DNA of 64,000 nucleotides from Sphingomonas faeni (GCF_003053745.1 NZ_QAYE01000009.1:181821-245820), one strand, 5' to 3'; shown: positions 17,492 to 25,309, counted from the stretch's first letter. Program-made: numbers and translations. The notes: generated by a model from the letters alone, not told the origin.

Positions 17492-18361
17492 ATGGGTTTC
17501 GATAAAGGTGGCCGCGGGAACCGTGGCGGGCGTGGCCGCGACAAGCGCGACAGCTTCGGCGGCGGCGACAACGAGTTCGGCGGCGGTAGCAGCTTTGGCG
17601 GTGGCGGCGATCGGTTCGGCGGCGGCGGCGGTAGCAGCTATGGCGGCGGCGGTGGCTCGAGCTACGGTGGCGGCGGTGGCAGCAGCTACGGCGGCGGCAG
17701 CAGCTTCGGTGGCGGCAGCGGCGGCGGCGGCGGTGGTTACCGCGGCGGCGGCGGTGGCGGCGGCTTCTCGGGTGGCGGCGGCGGCGGCGGTGGTCGCGGC
17801 ATGCCTCCCCAGGTCGTCGGCGAAGGCACTGGCGTCGTAAAGTTCTTCAACGCGCAGAAGGGCTTCGGCTTCGTCGTTCGCGATGACGGCGGCGAGGACG
17901 TTTTCGTTCACATCAGCGCCGTCGAGCAGGCCGGCATGGTCGCTCTCGCCGAGGGTCAGCCGCTTGGCTTTACGCTCGTCGACCGCGGTGGCCGTATCTC
18001 GGCAACCGACCTGAAGATCGACGGCGAGCCCATGGCCGTCACCGATCGCGGCCCGCCGCGTGACCGTGATGCCGGCCCGGGCGCGCCCCGTGGTGGCGAT
18101 CGTGACCGTGACGGTGGTGCAGGTGGCGCACAGCGTCAGCTCACCGGCGAGAAGGCGACCGGTACGGTCAAGTTCTTCAACGCGATGAAGGGCTTCGGCT
18201 TCATCCAGCGCGACGACGGACAGCCTGACGCATTCGTCCACATCTCGGCCGTTGAGCGCGCCGGCATGTCGACGCTGAACGAGGGCGACAAGCTTGAGTT
18301 CGAGCTTGAGGTTGATCGTCGCGGCAAGTACGCAGCAGTGAACCTGAGCGCAGGCGGCTGA
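17492..18361 (+). CDS. Tandem cold-shock domain protein with glycine-rich N-terminus
   Basis: About 289 residues. Residues 1-110 are a low-complexity region of glycine with scattered Ser, Tyr, Phe and Arg (repeats of GGGGSSYGG and RGG-like segments). Two cold-shock domains follow, each with RNP1 and RNP2: GVVKFFNAQKGFGFVVRDDGG...VFVHISAVEQAGM (about 112-175) and GTVKFFNAMKGFGFIQRDDGQ...AFVHISAVERAGM (about 222-288). A linker rich in Arg, Asp and Gly separates them. It is likely a cytosolic RNA chaperone; the head resembles disordered RNA-binding tails. The start MGFDKGGRGNRGG at 17492 is preferred over the upstream open frame. Confidence 0.93.
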   Translation: MGFDKGGRGNRGGRGRDKRDSFGGGDNEFGGGSSFGGGGDRFGGGGGSSYGGGGGSSYGGGGGSSYGGGSSFGGGSGGGGGGYRGGGGGGGFSGGGGGGGGRGMPPQVVGEGTGVVKFFNAQKGFGFVVRDDGGEDVFVHISAVEQAGMVALAEGQPLGFTLVDRGGRISATDLKIDGEPMAVTDRGPPRDRDAGPGAPRGGDRDRDGGAGGAQRQLTGEKATGTVKFFNAMKGFGFIQRDDGQPDAFVHISAVERAGMSTLNEGDKLEFELEVDRRGKYAAVNLSAGG

Positions 18362-18381
18362 TTCAGCTGACTGATCGTACC

Positions 18382-19215
18382 GTGTTCGGTAGGATAATGA
18401 TTGCGGCCGGTCTCGCTTTGGTGGGGCCGGCCGTTCTCGTTTCATCGGCTTCGCTGTCGTCGGTGGCACAGGCCGGGCAGGGTGCTGTCCCGACTCCCCG
18501 TGAGCCGACTCGCGTGCCGGTGTTCTTGGCAACGATCGTCGCGCGCTATCCGCACGACCGCACCGCGTTCACCGAGGGGCTGCTCTGGCACGACGGCGCG
18601 CTCTACGAGAGCACCGGCCAGGAGCGGCAATCCGACGTCCGCCGCGTGTCGCTCAAGGACGGCAAGATCCTGGCGAAGGCGCGAATCGATCCGGCACAGT
18701 TCGGCGAAGGCCTTGCGCTGTGGAAGGACCAGCTCGTCAGCCTCACCTGGCACGACGGCATCGCGCATCGCTGGGATGTCCGCACGCTCAAGCCCAAGGA
18801 ACAGAACCGCTACACCGGCGAAGGCTGGGGGCTGACCAGCGACGGCGTCTCGCTGCTCCAGTCCGATGGCAGCCCCGACATCATCGTCCGCGATCCGCTG
18901 ACGCTGGCCGAACGCAAGCGCGTTGCGGTGACGATCGACGGCCGCCCGTTACGCGACATCAACGAACTCGAATATGTCCACGGCGCGCTGCTCGCCAACG
19001 TCTGGCACACCGGCTTCCTCGTCCGCATCGATCCCGCGTCCGGCAAGGTGACCGCGGTCATCGACCTCCGCCCGCTGGTCGCCGAGGTGGCTGCGACCGA
19101 CCCGGAGGCGGTCCTCAACGGCATAGCCTGGGACGCGAAGGCCGACCGACTGTTCGTGACGGGCAAATATTGGCCGACGCTGTTCGAGATCAAGATTGCC
19201 GCGAAGCCGCAATAG
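18382..19215 (+). CDS. Exported glutaminyl-peptide cyclotransferase
   Basis: Plant-type/bacterial glutamine cyclotransferase, about 277 residues, predicted five-bladed beta-propeller. A signal peptide (ending near SVAQA) sends it out of the cytosol. Family motifs are TAFTEGLLW, LYESTGQ, FGEGLALW, TGEGWGLTSDG, INELEYV, NGIAWD and VTGKYWPTL. It converts N-terminal glutamine of proteins to pyroglutamate. The listed start is GTG 18382; ATG 18397 five codons on would also give a full signal peptide. It follows the cold-shock gene by 20 bases on the same strand. Confidence 0.9.
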   Translation: MFGRIMIAAGLALVGPAVLVSSASLSSVAQAGQGAVPTPREPTRVPVFLATIVARYPHDRTAFTEGLLWHDGALYESTGQERQSDVRRVSLKDGKILAKARIDPAQFGEGLALWKDQLVSLTWHDGIAHRWDVRTLKPKEQNRYTGEGWGLTSDGVSLLQSDGSPDIIVRDPLTLAERKRVAVTIDGRPLRDINELEYVHGALLANVWHTGFLVRIDPASGKVTAVIDLRPLVAEVAATDPEAVLNGIAWDAKADRLFVTGKYWPTLFEIKIAAKPQ

Positions 19216-19253
19216 TCGGCGAGCGAGTCCGGGCCACCGACACCGCACCCCGA

Positions 19254-19312
19254 CTTGTTCTCCCGCGAAGGCGGGAGCCCAGTCTGGACTCCCGCCTTCG
19301 CGGGAGAACAAG
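19254..19312. repeat. Inverted repeat, family C copy 1
   Basis: Compact dyad: CTTGTTCTCCCGCGAAGGCG on the left and CGCCTTCGCGGGAGAACAAG on the right are perfect complements around about 18 bases that themselves partly pair. It sits just after the cyclotransferase stop and would be a strong terminator hairpin. Relatives lie at 25937-26018, 26696-26789 and 36244-36328. Confidence 0.9.
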
Positions 19313-19394
19313 GATACAGGGAATGTCCCTGCGGGATATGGCGACTCACCGCATGCCCGCCCCAACTCATCGTGCGTCGCACCCGTCACCCGTC

Positions 19395-19475
19395 ACCCCG
19401 GCGAAAGCTGGGGTACCCCGGTTTGGCGGGAGCCATGCCTCACACGATGAGATCCCAGCCTTTGTTGGGATGACG
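19395..19475. repeat. Imperfect inverted repeat, family B-like
   Basis: Arms GTCACCCCGGCGAAAGCTGG (left, about 19387-19410) and CCAGCCTTTGTTGGGATGAC (right, about 19456-19475) pair with mismatches. This looks like a decayed relative of the family B elements at 26053-26141 and 31441-31535. It lies in the convergent gap between the cyclotransferase and VirJ-like genes; the rest of 19216-19583 shows nothing else. Confidence 0.65.
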
Positions 19476-19583
19476 GTTGGTCGGTTGGTCGGTTTGAATG
19501 GTTGGGGAAGGGGAAGCTCAGGGCAGCGTCAGGACCTAGGCCGGAAGTCGTGCCGAGGTCACAACTTCACCTATCGCCCAGCC

Positions 19584-20357
19584 CTAGAACCCATGCCCGG
19601 CACTCGGCCCCACCGATCTGATCGCGGCCAGCACATGGCGCAGCAGGCCATCCGCATCGTGACGGATGTTATGCCCCCCGGGCATCCCGACCTTGCGCGC
19701 GTTCGCCGTCGCCAGCAGCGGACACAAGCTATCCGTTTCCTCCAGCCCATAGATGCAGGTGAGGGGCGCCCATGTCAGCCGGTTCGCCGTCGTCGCGCCC
19801 ATGCTGTCGGGCGTGCCATGATCGTAGAGCAGGCTCGACGGATCCGCGCGATAGAACACCGTGTTCCCCGGCAGTATCAGCACGATCGCAGCAACGCGTG
19901 GCCGCAAGTCCGCTGGTAGGTTGGCTAAACCGGTCTGGACAATATCCGCGCCGTAGGACTGCCCCATCACCACGATCCGCTTTGCCCCGGTCCGCGCCAG
20001 CGCGACCTGCACGCCGTGCGCGATGATCGCATCGAGTTCCTGACGCGTGACACGATGCGCAAACAAGGCAGGTGTGGTGATACCGACCACGGGGATGCCG
20101 TGCTCGGTCAGCCCCCGCGAGGTCGACGCGCCGAGCAGGAAGCGCAGCCCCATGTCGCCCGAAAAGTTCACCACCGCGATCGGTGGTGGTCCCGAAGTCT
20201 GGACGCCGATCGCCGGATACACATGCACCGGATCACGGTCGAAATAGCCGGCGAGGTAGACGAACAGCACGACGATCGCGGATATTATGCCAGTCACCCA
20301 CGCGCCGCGCCGCCAGCGTCGTGCCGCTGCCGTGCGAGAATGTTTCGTAACTGTCAC
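19584..20357 (-). CDS. VirJ/AcvB-like alpha/beta hydrolase
   Basis: About 257 residues with one N-terminal hydrophobic anchor (WVTGIISAIVVLFVYLAGYF), then an alpha/beta-hydrolase domain of the VirJ type: VVNFSGDMGLRF, GIPVVGITT, VVMGQSYGADIVQTGLANLP with the nucleophile serine, CIYGLEETDSLCP and MPGGHNIRHD. In Agrobacterium AcvB removes lysine from lysyl-phosphatidylglycerol, usually beside lpiA; no lpiA/mprF gene is here. Start is GTG 20357 with AGGATG seven bases before; ATG 20417 in frame lacks a ribosome site. It follows the ligase gene on the same strand. Confidence 0.82.
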   Translation of the reverse strand: MTVTKHSRTAAARRWRRGAWVTGIISAIVVLFVYLAGYFDRDPVHVYPAIGVQTSGPPPIAVVNFSGDMGLRFLLGASTSRGLTEHGIPVVGITTPALFAHRVTRQELDAIIAHGVQVALARTGAKRIVVMGQSYGADIVQTGLANLPADLRPRVAAIVLILPGNTVFYRADPSSLLYDHGTPDSMGATTANRLTWAPLTCIYGLEETDSLCPLLATANARKVGMPGGHNIRHDADGLLRHVLAAIRSVGPSAGHGF

Positions 20358-20427
20358 CGGATCATCCTGACTCGTACCAAGACCGGGGCAATACCCCGCA
20401 CGGCCGCGCACTTCCATGACGCGCCGA

Positions 20428-22020
20428 TTACGTAATCATTCGCTTGAGCGTCTCGATCCGGTCCGCCTCCGCCGCAGGCTTGTCCGTCCGAATCCGCGCG
20501 ATCCGCGGGAAACGCATCGCCACCCCTGATTTGTGCCGCTTCGAGTCGTGTAGCGAATCGAACGCGATCTCCAGCACCAGCGTCTTCTCGACTTCGCGCA
20601 CGGGTCCGAACCGGTTCTGCGTATGGTTGCGCACGAAGCTGTCGAGCATTTTGAGCTCTTCGTCGGTAATCCCCGAATAGGCTTTCCCGACGGGGAGCAG
20701 TTCGCCCTCTTCGGTCCAGCAGCCGAAGGTATAGTCCGAATAATAGGACGATCGCCGCCCCGACCCACGCTGCGCGTACATCATCACGCAGTCGGCGGTC
20801 AGCGGATCACGCTTCCATTTATACCAGAGCCCGGCTCGGCGCCCGCCGACATACGGCGAATCCCGGCGCTTGAGCATCACCCCTTCGATCGCGGCGTCGC
20901 GCGAAGTCGCACGGATCGCCTCCAGCGCGGTGAAGTCGTCCGCCTCGATCACGACGCTCAGATCGAACCGTTCGGAGTCGAGTTGCAGCACGAACGCCTC
21001 CAACCGCTTCCGCCGCTCGGTCCAGGGTAGCGAACGCAAATCCTCGTCGCCATCGATCAGCAGATCATAGAGCCGCACGAACGCCGGATAGTCCGCCAGC
21101 ATCTTCGCCGACACGGTCTTGCGGCCCAGCCTCTGCTGCAACGCGTTGAAGCTCGCCGCCCCGCCGCCATCCTCCAGCGTCCCGCCCTGATGCTCACCCT
21201 TTACCAGCAGTTCGCCATCGACCGTTCCCGGAGTCTGGAACGCGGCGGCAATCTCGGGAAAGCTGCCCGTCACGTCGTCGCCGGTCCGGCTGTAAAGCCG
21301 TGTCTCTCCCGCGACGTGGACGATCTGCACCCGGATGCCGTCCCATTTCCACTCCGCAGCATAGTCGGCGAGGTCGACGCGGAGGTCTTCAAGCCCGTGC
21401 GCCAGCATGAACGGACGGAACACGGGCACGTCGGCGGGCGTAGGCTGCGCGCCCGTGCCCTCCGCCCAGGCGAACAGGCTCGCATACGGCGCATCGAGCC
21501 CGTGCCACACCTCCTCGACCGCATCGACATCGAGCCCGAACGCATCCGCCAGCGCAGTCTTCGCCAACCGCGCCGACACCCCGATCCGCAACGCGCCCGT
21601 CGCCATCTTGAGCAACGCGAACCGCTCCTCGGCATCGGATCGGTCGAGCATGTCCGCCAGCGCACCCGGCGCATCGGCCCGTGACAATGCCGCCAGCCGC
21701 TCGACGACGTCGGTGATCGACAAGGGGGTGGGGTCGACCGGAACCGTCGGCTCGGGCCAGAGCAGCGCAACCGTCTCCGCGGTATCGCCGACATAATCGC
21801 GGCTCATCCGGAACAGCACCGGATCGACGCGTTCCTCAATCAACCCACGGATCACCGCCGACTTGACGCCCTTGAGATCGAGATCGCCGGTCAGTGCCGC
21901 CATCGCCCAGCCACGGTCCGGGTCGGGCGTCGCGCGCAGGTAATCCGCGATCAGCTTCAACTTGGCGTTACGCGACCGGGTGTAGGTGAGCGAGTCGAGC
22001 AGGGCGGCAAAAGCATGCAT
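20428..22020 (-). CDS. ATP-dependent DNA ligase of the PdeM/Lhr-associated type
   Basis: ATP-dependent DNA ligase of 530 residues with the N-terminal DNA-binding domain (about 1-200), adenylation domain with motif I EWKWDGIRVQ (lysine that is adenylated), motif III-like VRLYDLLIDGDED, motif IV EGVMLKRRDSPY and motif V LWYKWKRDPLTADCV, then an OB-fold. This matches the cisplatin-damage-type ligase family whose gene cluster includes a helicase, PdeM and MBL exonuclease. It is distinct from the NAD-dependent LigA used in replication and from LigD. Its partners lie in the first 11 kb of the window. It precedes the VirJ-like gene on the same strand. Confidence 0.94.
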   Translation of the reverse strand: MHAFAALLDSLTYTRSRNAKLKLIADYLRATPDPDRGWAMAALTGDLDLKGVKSAVIRGLIEERVDPVLFRMSRDYVGDTAETVALLWPEPTVPVDPTPLSITDVVERLAALSRADAPGALADMLDRSDAEERFALLKMATGALRIGVSARLAKTALADAFGLDVDAVEEVWHGLDAPYASLFAWAEGTGAQPTPADVPVFRPFMLAHGLEDLRVDLADYAAEWKWDGIRVQIVHVAGETRLYSRTGDDVTGSFPEIAAAFQTPGTVDGELLVKGEHQGGTLEDGGGAASFNALQQRLGRKTVSAKMLADYPAFVRLYDLLIDGDEDLRSLPWTERRKRLEAFVLQLDSERFDLSVVIEADDFTALEAIRATSRDAAIEGVMLKRRDSPYVGGRRAGLWYKWKRDPLTADCVMMYAQRGSGRRSSYYSDYTFGCWTEEGELLPVGKAYSGITDEELKMLDSFVRNHTQNRFGPVREVEKTLVLEIAFDSLHDSKRHKSGVAMRFPRIARIRTDKPAAEADRIETLKRMIT

Positions 22021-22128
22021 CGTGGAAGAACGCTCCTGCCGCGCGAAGGGATGCAGAACAGGTCCTACACCGCTCGCTCCATTCTCAATCCTCCCCCTTG
22101 CGGGGGACGATTTCGGATCCAGACGCGA

Positions 22129-22163
22129 AACGACCGCCGCCGGAAGGTCCGACGACGGTCGTT
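22129..22163 (-). terminator. Rho-independent terminator after DUF1328
   Basis: Hairpin of 15 paired positions around a five-base loop, 23 bases beyond the DUF1328 stop. Read on the minus strand all pairs are formed, two as G-U; read on the plus strand those two become C-A mismatches. That asymmetry, with a short TTT run after it on the minus strand, shows which strand uses it. A smaller CCTCCCCCTTGCGGGGGA dyad lies at 22090-22107. Confidence 0.65.
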
Positions 22164-22186
22164 GTCATGCGATCGGATCGCCAGCG

Positions 22187-22372
22187 TCAGTCGACCGCGT
22201 TCTTGATGCCCTTGCCGGCAAGCAGGCCGAGCACGAGGAAGATCACGAACAGCGCGATCGCGATAAAGAACAGGATCTTGGCGATACCGATGAACGCCCC
22301 GCCGATGCCGCCGAAGCCGAGCAGCGCGAGAACTGCGCCGATGACGAGAAAGGTAATTGCAAGCTTCAACAT
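22187..22372 (-). CDS. DUF1328 small membrane protein
   Basis: Sixty-one residues, almost wholly hydrophobic, with two transmembrane segments around a glycine-rich turn ([20 protein letters not shown] is split between them). This is the DUF1328/YtjA-type membrane protein, often part of general-stress regulons, of unknown function. ATG 22372 has a near-ideal AGGAGG six bases upstream. It has an EcfG-like promoter at 22401-22426 and its own terminator, so it is probably a single-gene transcript downstream of dps. Confidence 0.88.
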   Translation of the reverse strand: MLKLAITFLVIGAVLALLGFGGIGGAFIGIAKILFFIAIALFVIFLVLGLLAGKGIKNAVD

Positions 22373-22400
22373 ATCGGCCTCCTGTTTGGTAAGGTCGCTC

Positions 22401-22426
22401 AACCGGCTTGGCGTGCGATTTGTTCC
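22401..22426 (-). promoter_or_regulatory. EcfG-type general stress promoter of DUF1328
   Basis: On the minus strand GGAAC (22426-22422), 16 bases, then CGGTT (22405-22401), about 29 bases before the start codon. The alphaproteobacterial EcfG consensus is GGAAC-N16/17-CGTT; the -10 half has one extra G, so this is a good but not perfect fit. Spacing and position relative to the gene are as expected. Confidence 0.6.
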
Positions 22427-22439
22427 TCGGGCGTAACGA

Positions 22440-22937
22440 TCAGGCCTTGCGGCTCGCCTCGAACAGGAACCACGCACGCTCCTCGGCGTGATCCGTCCAC
22501 TCATCCACAATCCCACTCGTCGCGTTGTCCTTGGCGGCGTCGGCGGCGTCCTTGACGATGCGGAACTGCTCGACGAGCTTCAGATTGTCCTCGCGCAGTT
22601 CGGCGAGCATCTCGGTCGGGCCGACGAACGCCATGTCGTTGTCGGCGATCGTCTGGTGGCGCGAGATGTCGCCGATCGAGCGCAGCGTGGTGTTACCGGT
22701 CTTGCGCACGCGCTCGGCGATCGCGTCGGTCACGCCGATGATCTGTGCAGACTGGTCGTCGAGCAGCAGGTGATAGTCGCGGAAATGCGGCCCCGACATG
22801 TGCCAGTGGAAATTCTTGGTCTTGAGGTACAGCGCGTAGCAATCGGCGAGCGCGGCGTTCAGCGCGTCGGCGACCGACTTGGTGCTGTTGCTCGGCAGGT
22901 CGGTCGGCGTGTCGAGGGCGGGGTTGATGTCGGCCAT
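22440..22937 (-). CDS. dps: Dps family DNA-binding ferritin-like protein
   Basis: Dps protein of about 165 residues. The inter-subunit ferroxidase ligands are visible in [24 protein letters not shown] (read in two pieces around residues 40-65: His, His and Asp), and the C-terminal half has the [16 protein letters not shown] helix. Dps oligomers store iron and shield DNA from peroxide. The head of about 20 residues has few lysines. ATG 22937 has GGGAG upstream; an EcfG-like promoter sits about 30 bases further. It lies after the GDT1-like gene on the same strand, with the promoter overlapping the end of that gene. Confidence 0.95.
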   Translation of the reverse strand: MADINPALDTPTDLPSNSTKSVADALNAALADCYALYLKTKNFHWHMSGPHFRDYHLLLDDQSAQIIGVTDAIAERVRKTGNTTLRSIGDISRHQTIADNDMAFVGPTEMLAELREDNLKLVEQFRIVKDAADAAKDNATSGIVDEWTDHAEERAWFLFEASRKA

Positions 22938-22967
22938 GTCTAGCTCCCGTTGGAAAGTCGTCGCGTG

Positions 22968-22992
22968 AACGATCCGAACGCACACTTGCTCC
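22968..22992 (-). promoter_or_regulatory. EcfG-like promoter of dps
   Basis: On the minus strand GGAGC (22992-22988), exactly 16 bases, then CGTT (22971-22968), about 31 bases before the dps ATG. The -10 matches the EcfG consensus and the -35 differs at one base (GGAGC for GGAAC). The site lies around the last codons and stop of the preceding GDT1-like gene. Confidence 0.5.
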
Positions 22993-22998
22993 CGGCCG

Positions 22999-23565
22999 TC
23001 AGACCAAGCGTAGTGCGCCAAGCGCCAGGACGATACCGAAGATCAGGAACACGGTGCCGATGGCGATGCGGAGCGGCTTGAGCGGAAGTTTCAGCCACGC
23101 GGCCTCGCCCATCAGTGCGGCGGGGACGATCACGACCAGCGAGCCGATCGTTGCGCCGATCGCGGCGAGCGCGGGGACGGGCGTCCGCGCGGCGAGCGTC
23201 AGGACGATAAACTGAACGCCGTCGCCAAAGGCGAGGATGAACAGACCGAGCGCGGTGGTGGCGATCGCGCCGATCTTCCAGCGGTCGAGCCGGTCGGGTG
23301 CCTTGGCCGGGAAGAACGATCCGCCGGCCTGCAACAGCAGTGCTAGCGCGAGCATCAGTTGTTGCGCATTGGGGGCGAGCTTCGGCCCGATCACCGCACC
23401 GAGCGCCGCCGCCAAGCCACTCGCCGCGAGTAACGCCAACGCCGCCATCGCGATCACCAGTCCCGGCTTGGCGTACCGGTCCGACAGGATCGCCGCGAGC
23501 CACGCCGTTCGATCGCCGACCTGCGCCAGCGCGGCCGCGACGAGCGCCGCCATCAAGGCGTCCAT
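22999..23565 (-). CDS. GDT1/TMEM165-like membrane transporter
   Basis: About 188 residues with six hydrophobic segments in two halves, each bearing a degenerate signature: LAQVGDRTAWLAAIL near residue 14 and LAFGDGVQFIVLTLA near residue 112. The family signature is E-x-G-D-K/R-T/S; here the acidic residue before G-D is missing in both halves (QVGD and AFGD). GDT1/MneA proteins export Mn2+ or move Ca2+. The lost glutamates make cation transport uncertain. It begins three bases after the stop of the upstream small gene, so the two are cotranscribed. Confidence 0.75.
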   Translation of the reverse strand: MDALMAALVAAALAQVGDRTAWLAAILSDRYAKPGLVIAMAALALLAASGLAAALGAVIGPKLAPNAQQLMLALALLLQAGGSFFPAKAPDRLDRWKIGAIATTALGLFILAFGDGVQFIVLTLAARTPVPALAAIGATIGSLVVIVPAALMGEAAWLKLPLKPLRIAIGTVFLIFGIVLALGALRLV

Positions 23566-23568
23566 GGA

Positions 23569-23901
23569 TTATCCCGCAAGACGCACCGAACACGCCGCGG
23601 CGAACGCGTGGCACGCCTGAACGTCCTGCCGCTCGCACCCGACCGCATCGCGGAGGATCGACAGCCAGCCATGCACCAGTGCACCATGCTCGCCGCGTGA
23701 GAGCGCCGAGTCGACGAAATGCGCGACGGTGACCGCGGGGTTGAGGCCGTTGGTATGCGCGATCACGCGGATCGCATCGATCTCAGTGGCGATGTCGCAG
23801 GGGCGGGAATAGGGCGCTCGGACATCGATCGCCGCGATTCGCGCGGCGAGATCGGCCTTCACCGCGATCATGTCGTCAATTCGAACCAGCGCCTGCCCCA
23901 C
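23569..23901 (-). CDS. Small protein of unknown function
   Basis: One hundred and ten residues, mostly helical by composition, with two or three cysteines and histidines (PCDIATEID, AHTNGLNP, CERQDVQACHAF). No family is recognised. GTG 23901 is preferred because AGGAG lies eight bases upstream; ATG 23871 is an alternative. It forms a two-gene unit with the GDT1-like transporter (three bases apart), which hints at a shared role. Confidence 0.65.
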   Translation of the reverse strand: MGQALVRIDDMIAVKADLAARIAAIDVRAPYSRPCDIATEIDAIRVIAHTNGLNPAVTVAHFVDSALSRGEHGALVHGWLSILRDAVGCERQDVQACHAFAAACSVRLAG

Positions 23902-24093
23902 GATCCCACTCCTGTCTTTATCTGATGATATGATGCGCTTGTGGTAGTGAATAGCGGGTTAAATGACGGGTCTCGGCATGCAGCGACAGGGTAAAGCTTG
24001 ACTTCGCTCCCCACGTCCGCCATGCGCCGCCCCTGATGGAGCGGCGGCGTCAGTTCGCCGCTTTCGCATTTTCAAGCCATAGGAATTGGGCTC

Positions 24094-24261
24094 ATGGCCA
24101 AGCCGACCACCGTAAAGATCAAGCTGCTCAGCACCGCTGACACCGGCTTCTTCTACGTCACCAAGAAGAATCCGCGTACCAAGACGGAGAAGCTCTCCTT
24201 CTCGAAGTACGATCCCGTCGTGCGCAAGCATGTCGAGTTCAAGGAAGCCAAGATCAAGTAA
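24094..24261 (+). CDS. rpmG: 50S ribosomal protein L33
   Basis: Fifty-five residues reading [18 protein letters not shown] then a [18 protein letters not shown] core, the standard cysteine-free bacterial L33. A GGAATTGGG ribosome site lies before the ATG. It is a component of the large ribosomal subunit near the E site. A TTGACT at 23998-24003 in the gap upstream could be a -35 element. A terminator follows 43 bases after the stop, so it is a single-gene transcript. Confidence 0.97.
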   Translation: MAKPTTVKIKLLSTADTGFFYVTKKNPRTKTEKLSFSKYDPVVRKHVEFKEAKIK

Positions 24262-24304
24262 TCCGGCCGGCGGTGCGAACCGCCGTCTGATTGCTAAGAT
24301 CCGG

Positions 24305-24334
24305 AAAGCCGCGGGGTAGCCCCTCGCGGCTTTT
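24305..24334 (+). terminator. Rho-independent terminator of rpmG
   Basis: AAAGCCGCGGGG and CCCCTCGCGGCTTT pair around a three-base loop with a single bulged T, followed by a T run. It stands 43 bases after the rpmG stop codon. Confidence 0.85.
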
Positions 24335-24388
24335 GGCGTTTGTGAACCACCTTCCGTTCGTCCCTCCCCCTTCCGTTTGCCCCCTCTC

Positions 24389-24542
24389 CCGTTCGTCCTG
24401 AGTAGCCATCGAGTAGTCGCCGTAGGCGGCGTATCGAGATGGCGTATCGAAGGACAGGTTGGCACGCGGAACCCATGCTTCGATACGAGCCCTCGATACG
24501 CTCCTTACGGAGCTACTCGGTCTCTACTCAGCACGAACGGGG
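24389..24542. repeat. Long imperfect inverted repeat, family F
   Basis: Left part CCCGTTCGTCCTGAGTAG and right part CTACTCAGCACGAACGGG are near-complementary at the ends. Inner pieces (CATCGAGTAG, GTATCGAGATGG, GTATCGAAGG against CTTCGATACG, CCTCGATACG, CTACTCGG) continue the pairing over about 150 bases. It fills most of the gap between rpmG and divK (24262-24625), which has no gene. Confidence 0.8.
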
Positions 24543-24625
24543 GTGGGGGTTCGGGTAGGCAGCGAATTTCAGGTGGAAGCGACGGGCAGGCGGAGCTGAC
24601 GGATGGATATCCGCGCGCTCCCACC

Positions 24626-24988
24626 TCAGATCAGCGCCCCGACCGCGTCCATGAACCGCGCCAGGCTGATCGGCTTGGACACATACGAGTCCGCCCCGGC
24701 CGCCCGGATCCGCTCCTCGTCCTCGCGTCCGGCATACGCGGTCACCGCCATCACGGGAATCGCGCGCAGATCATCGTCCGCCTTCAGTTCGAGGATGATC
24801 TCGTAGCCGGTGACGTGCGGCATCTGGATGTCCATGATGATCAGGTCGGGCACGAATTCCCGAGCGCGCGTAACGGCTTCGCGGCCGTCGCGCACGGGTT
24901 CGACGGCAAACTGATGCGCGCGCAGCAGGTCGCAGAATAATTTGAGGTTGAGTTCGTTGTCCTCGACAACGAGCACCTTCTTTGTCAC
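24626..24988 (-). CDS. divK: DivK-type single-domain response regulator
   Basis: Stand-alone receiver domain of 120 residues, starting MTKKVLVVEDNELNLKLF, which matches Caulobacter DivK closely. Acidic pocket is Glu9-Asp10, phosphorylated Asp53 in IIMDIQMP, Thr/Ala in AVTAYAGREDEE and Lys in YVSKPIS. DivK relays between PleC and DivJ and, through DivL/CckA, controls CtrA and so asymmetric division. Start is GTG 24988. It is divergent from a DUF3572 gene across 36 bases. No pleD follows, unlike in Caulobacter. Confidence 0.92.
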   Translation of the reverse strand: MTKKVLVVEDNELNLKLFCDLLRAHQFAVEPVRDGREAVTRAREFVPDLIIMDIQMPHVTGYEIILELKADDDLRAIPVMAVTAYAGREDEERIRAAGADSYVSKPISLARFMDAVGALI

Positions 24989-25024
24989 CGCCGCACCTTA
25001 TCCGGAAAGAAGGCACGATAGGCA

Positions 25025-25309
25025 ATGCGCGACCGCGATTCAAACGAAGACGCCGAAGCGCTCGCCCTGCGCGCGCTGGTATGGACCTTGGTCGAGCCCG
25101 ATCGCGCGATGCGACTGCTGTCCGTGACGGGCCTCGACCCGAGCGATCTGCGCGCGCGGGCAAGCGACCCGGCAGTGTTGTCGGCCGCGCTGGGCTTCCT
25201 CGAAAACCACGAGCCCGACCTGATCGCCTGCGCCGAATCGCTTGGCGTGAAGCCCGAGGCACTGGTCCGCGCGCACGCCAAGCTGGACCAGGGGGAGTTC
25301 GACGCATGA
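25025..25309 (+). CDS. DUF3572 family protein
   Basis: Ninety-four residues, acidic and helical, with ALRALVWTLVEPDRAMRLL and a final HAKLDQGEFDA. It fits the alphaproteobacterial DUF3572 family, which is often encoded near divK. Function unknown. Its stop overlaps the ATG of the HAD gene (ATGA), so the two are translationally coupled. Confidence 0.8.
   Translation: MRDRDSNEDAEALALRALVWTLVEPDRAMRLLSVTGLDPSDLRARASDPAVLSAALGFLENHEPDLIACAESLGVKPEALVRAHAKLDQGEFDA

Noticed and set aside
17574..17798. Tandem GGC-rich repeats that might be a CRISPR or minisatellite
   Set aside because: They are codons for the glycine-rich head of the cold-shock protein, without regular spacers.
23998..24026. Sigma-70 promoter TTGACT-N17-CATGCG for rpmG
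   Set aside because: The -10 part is a poor match; kept only as a remark.
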